From the NCBI GenBank assembly GCA_026014515.1, contig JAOZIG010000457.1, positions 1 through 14,383 of the forward strand: a stretch of 14,383 nucleotides of DNA, read 5' to 3'. Below the pieces are notes generated by a model. It worked only from the letters and a program-made list of their open reading frames with translations, searched no databases and was not told the origin of the DNA. The translations under genes were made by a program, and so were the position numbers. Shown piece by piece: positions 12,799 to 14,383 of this stretch (within the stretch, counting starts at the first letter, position 1; each line of letters begins with the position of its first letter). This DNA comes from Candidatus Bathyarchaeota archaeon. GTDB taxonomy: Archaea; Thermoproteota; Bathyarchaeia; TCS64.

Positions 12799-13370
12799 TA
12801 GTAGTTTTCGGGCATGATCTCATAGTATGACTGTGCGTGTTTGCATGCTGGGCATAGCTCGGGTGCCTCTTTACCGTGGTGTATGTATCCACAGTTCAGG
12901 CAGTGCCACTTGACTTCCTCATCACGCTTGAAAACGGTGCCATTCTTGACGTTAGCCAGTAGCTTTCTGTATCGTTTCTCATGCTCTTCCTCGACCTCAG
13001 CGATCTCTGTGAAGCTCTCAGCGATATCATCAAAGCCCTCTTTCTTGGCTGTCTTGGCGAAATCAGGGTAAAGTGTGCCCCACTCTTCATGCTCACCATC
13101 AGCAGCAGCTTCTAGGTTCTCTGCTGTTGTACCGATCTTACCGGCTGGGTACTCGGCTGTGATCTCAACCATGCCGCCTTGTAGGTACTTGAAGAAGACT
13201 TCCGCGTGTTCTTTCTCGTTTGCGGCTGTCTCCTCGAATATCTTCTGTATCTGGACATAGCCTTCTTTCTTGGCTACGCTGGCGAAGAATGTGTATCTGT
13301 TTCTTGCCTGGCTTTCTCCTGCGAATGATTTTAGGAGGTTTTTTTCTGTCTCTGATCCTTTAAGACTCAT
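12798..13370 (-). CDS. rbr: Rubrerythrin
   Basis: 190 residues from ATG at 13370. Rubrerythrin is a cytoplasmic peroxidase of anaerobes with a non-haem diiron site in a four-helix bundle and a C-terminal rubredoxin domain. Diiron ligands: Glu19 in AGESQARNRY, the NEKEHAEVF motif, DGEHEEW, and EVEEEHEKRY. The rubredoxin knuckles are CLNC (157-160) and CPAC (173-176). The frame stays open upstream to 13424, but the extra 18 residues are unlike any rubrerythrin, would overlap the creatininase stop codon, and families start at MxLKGxETEKNL; hence 13370. A TATA-like TTTTTTATC at 13399-13407, next to the creatininase stop codon, gives an almost leaderless transcript. Together with the peroxiredoxin it points to peroxide defence in an anaerobe. 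Confidence 0.96.
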   Translation of the reverse strand: MSLKGSETEKNLLKSFAGESQARNRYTFFASVAKKEGYVQIQKIFEETAANEKEHAEVFFKYLQGGMVEITAEYPAGKIGTTAENLEAAADGEHEEWGTLYPDFAKTAKKEGFDDIAESFTEIAEVEEEHEKRYRKLLANVKNGTVFKRDEEVKWHCLNCGYIHHGKEAPELCPACKHAQSYYEIMPENY

Positions 13371-13398
13371 TTTAGTACAGACTAATTTAGGCTTTGTA

Positions 13399-13407
13399 GA
13401 TAAAAAA
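13399..13407 (-). promoter_or_regulatory. TATA-like box of rubrerythrin
   Basis: The minus strand reads TTTTTTATC, centred about 33 nt before the ATG at 13370 and 10 nt after the end of the creatininase gene, so rubrerythrin can be transcribed on its own. Confidence 0.4.
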
Positions 13408-13416
13408 GGTGAGGGT

Positions 13417-14262
13417 TTACTCAAACGCCGGAGGTGTGGGTATCTTCTTCCAGCGTCTGATGAAATCGGCTATGAACTCAACCTGTTCCTCGATCCTAGC
13501 CGCAGCCTCTTCTGGGTCAGCGTCAAGGGGGCTATCCCATCCATAGATTCCATCCGTGGTGAAATCATCTGTATCTGGTTCGGCGCATGCACCGAAAACC
13601 TGTGAGACAACCTCCCAGTCATCTCGGTCAGGGTTGCGCATATCCTTGAGCTCCTTGGTCATGTTATTACTGGGCTTCCAGTCCTCTGGTAGTCTCCACA
13701 TCTCTAATAGTTCAGGGAACAATACCTGTGCTGTGCTTGTCTCGTTTGTGCCGCTGTGTACATCCCAGTATCTTTGCTGACGTTCTGTCTGTTTCTTGGC
13801 TAGCGGTGTACCGCCGGGTCCGACTGGTACCGCGATCATTACATCAAACTCTCGTTTGGCTGTCTGAGCTACGAGGTTCATGGTGGCTGTGTTTCCTCCG
13901 TGTCCGTTCATCAACACGAATCGTTTGACTCCATGATACGCAAGGCTTCCGATAGTGTCCATGAGAACCCCCATCAGAGTCTCCCAGCTGAACGTGATGG
14001 TACCCGCGAACCCCATATGATGGGGACTGTACCCGGGCCAGCATGGGTGTACGCAGACACTGTTTGTTCTTGATGCTACTTTGTGGATGCGAGCTTTTAC
14101 TGCGAGTGAGTCCATGCCCAAGGGTAGGTGGGGTCCATGTTGCTCGATGCTGCCGATCCCGATGATTACTACTGGGTTTTCCTCGTTTTTTAGCCAGTCT
14201 TCGAAGGCGGGTCTGGTTAGTTCTGTTATCCAGTACTTGGATAATACTCCATTCTCTGACAT
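13417..14262 (-). CDS. Creatininase-family amidohydrolase
   Basis: 281 residues from ATG at 14262. Creatininase-fold enzymes are metal-dependent hydrolases of cyclic or linear amides (creatininase, FAPy deformylase, MftE of mycofactocin, inosose hydrolase). Metal-site motifs: GSIEQHGPHLPLGMDSL (Glu40, His42, Asp51), PGYSPHHMGFAGTITF (78-91), NGHGGN (His121), and HSGTNETS with Glu174 as a likely further ligand. NGHGGN differs from the NGHYEN of true creatininase, so creatinine is not the expected substrate. The frame extends 32 codons further up, but those residues are low-complexity and overlap both the upstream gene's stop and a good promoter: TTATAT at 14286-14291 lies 27 nt before this ATG, without a Shine-Dalgarno site. 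Rubrerythrin follows in the same direction after 46 nt. The substrate is unknown. Confidence 0.9.
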   Translation of the reverse strand: MSENGVLSKYWITELTRPAFEDWLKNEENPVVIIGIGSIEQHGPHLPLGMDSLAVKARIHKVASRTNSVCVHPCWPGYSPHHMGFAGTITFSWETLMGVLMDTIGSLAYHGVKRFVLMNGHGGNTATMNLVAQTAKREFDVMIAVPVGPGGTPLAKKQTERQQRYWDVHSGTNETSTAQVLFPELLEMWRLPEDWKPSNNMTKELKDMRNPDRDDWEVVSQVFGACAEPDTDDFTTDGIYGWDSPLDADPEEAAARIEEQVEFIADFIRRWKKIPTPPAFE

Positions 14263-14285
14263 GATTATAGAATTAGGGAAGAGGG

Positions 14286-14291
14286 ATATAA
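14286..14291 (-). promoter_or_regulatory. TATA-like box of the creatininase-family gene (leaderless mRNA)
   Basis: The minus strand reads TTATAT, centred 27 nt upstream of ATG 14262, and begins 2 nt past the stop codon of the preceding partial gene. Confidence 0.45.
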
Positions 14292-14293
14292 CA

Positions 14294-14383
14294 TCAGTCC
14301 AAGGCCAGCTCTGATTCCTCGAAGATGAAAATCTCCTCGATGAGCTCACCGAATACATGGGCTATACGTTTAGCCAGCAAGAG
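14294..14383 (-). CDS. C-terminal end of an XRE-type helix-turn-helix regulator (partial)
   Basis: The last 29 codons of a gene entering from the right edge, ending in TGA at 14294-14296. The residues LLLAKRIAHVFGELIEEIFIFEE match the final helix of short XRE/Cro-type regulators (the pattern SLxLAxRIAxVFGVxIEEIFxxEE), where this helix packs behind the helix-turn-helix. The peptide is too short for certainty, but the match in order and spacing is good. Its stop lies just before the promoter of the creatininase-family gene. Confidence 0.65.
   Translation of the reverse strand, partial: LLLAKRIAHVFGELIEEIFIFEESELALD

Noticed and set aside
13371..13424. 18-codon N-terminal extension of rubrerythrin
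   Set aside because: It overlaps the creatininase stop codon and the rubrerythrin promoter, and the family begins at the MSLKGSETEK segment.
14263..14358. 32-codon N-terminal extension of the creatininase-family protein
   Set aside because: It is Ser/Arg-rich, overlaps the coding end of the XRE-type regulator in another frame and removes a well-placed TATA box; the family starts near the ATG at 14262.
1..14383. Mobile element, integrase, attachment site or CRISPR array
   Set aside because: No transposase or recombinase domains, terminal inverted repeats, target duplications or regularly spaced direct repeats were found.

Overview
The window reads as a gene-dense chromosomal segment of an uncultivated archaeon. 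The evidence is a set of archaeal-type promoters (TATA-like boxes about 25 nt upstream of start codons that lack a Shine-Dalgarno site, implying leaderless mRNAs), a few GGTGA Shine-Dalgarno sites, U-tract terminators, a truncated surface protein ending in a FIMAH-type domain, an archaeal Prx6-type peroxiredoxin, and PdxA used outside vitamin B6 synthesis. I cannot place it to phylum with confidence; a Bathyarchaeia-like or Asgard-like mesophile is a guess. No rRNA, tRNA, CRISPR array or insertion sequence was seen.

Layout. 1-991: C-terminal 329 residues of a large extracellular protein. 992-1443: terminators and a CspA-type cold-shock protein (minus). 1598-2881: a YbjQ/UPF0145 protein, then peroxiredoxin plus a small winged-helix protein in tandem. 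2878-4137 (minus): a cation diffusion facilitator fused to a C-terminal FeMo-cofactor-binding-like domain, with an all-aspartate metal site. 4253-7389: a metal/metalloid resistance block with an ArsP-like permease, a GCPKC thioredoxin-like protein, two ArsR-family repressors (minus) and an ACR3 arsenite exporter, with two inverted-repeat operators. 7422-8966: a GH3 NagZ-like glycosidase, converging on a small ribbon-helix-helix-like protein. 9333-12780: a compact catabolic operon of DUF1537 acid-sugar kinase, PdxA2-type dehydrogenase and a LarA-like nickel-pincer racemase. 12798-14262 (minus): rubrerythrin and a creatininase-family hydrolase. 14294-14383 (minus): the tail of an XRE-type regulator.

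How the genes work together. The strongest system-level prediction is that the DUF1537 kinase and PdxA2 convert D-threonate to dihydroxyacetone phosphate, while the LarA homologue could epimerise C2 so that D-erythronate (or another acid sugar) enters the same route. The central block looks like a self-regulated arsenic/organoarsenic defence locus. Peroxiredoxin, the CDF transporter (predicted Mn or Fe) and rubrerythrin suggest oxidative-stress and metal homeostasis in an anaerobe or microaerophile.

A striking large-scale property is an extreme A+C (amino) skew of the plus strand, up to 85% in a counted 60-nt stretch. It holds across a minus-strand gene too, but drops to about 50% in patches and in the rubrerythrin gene.
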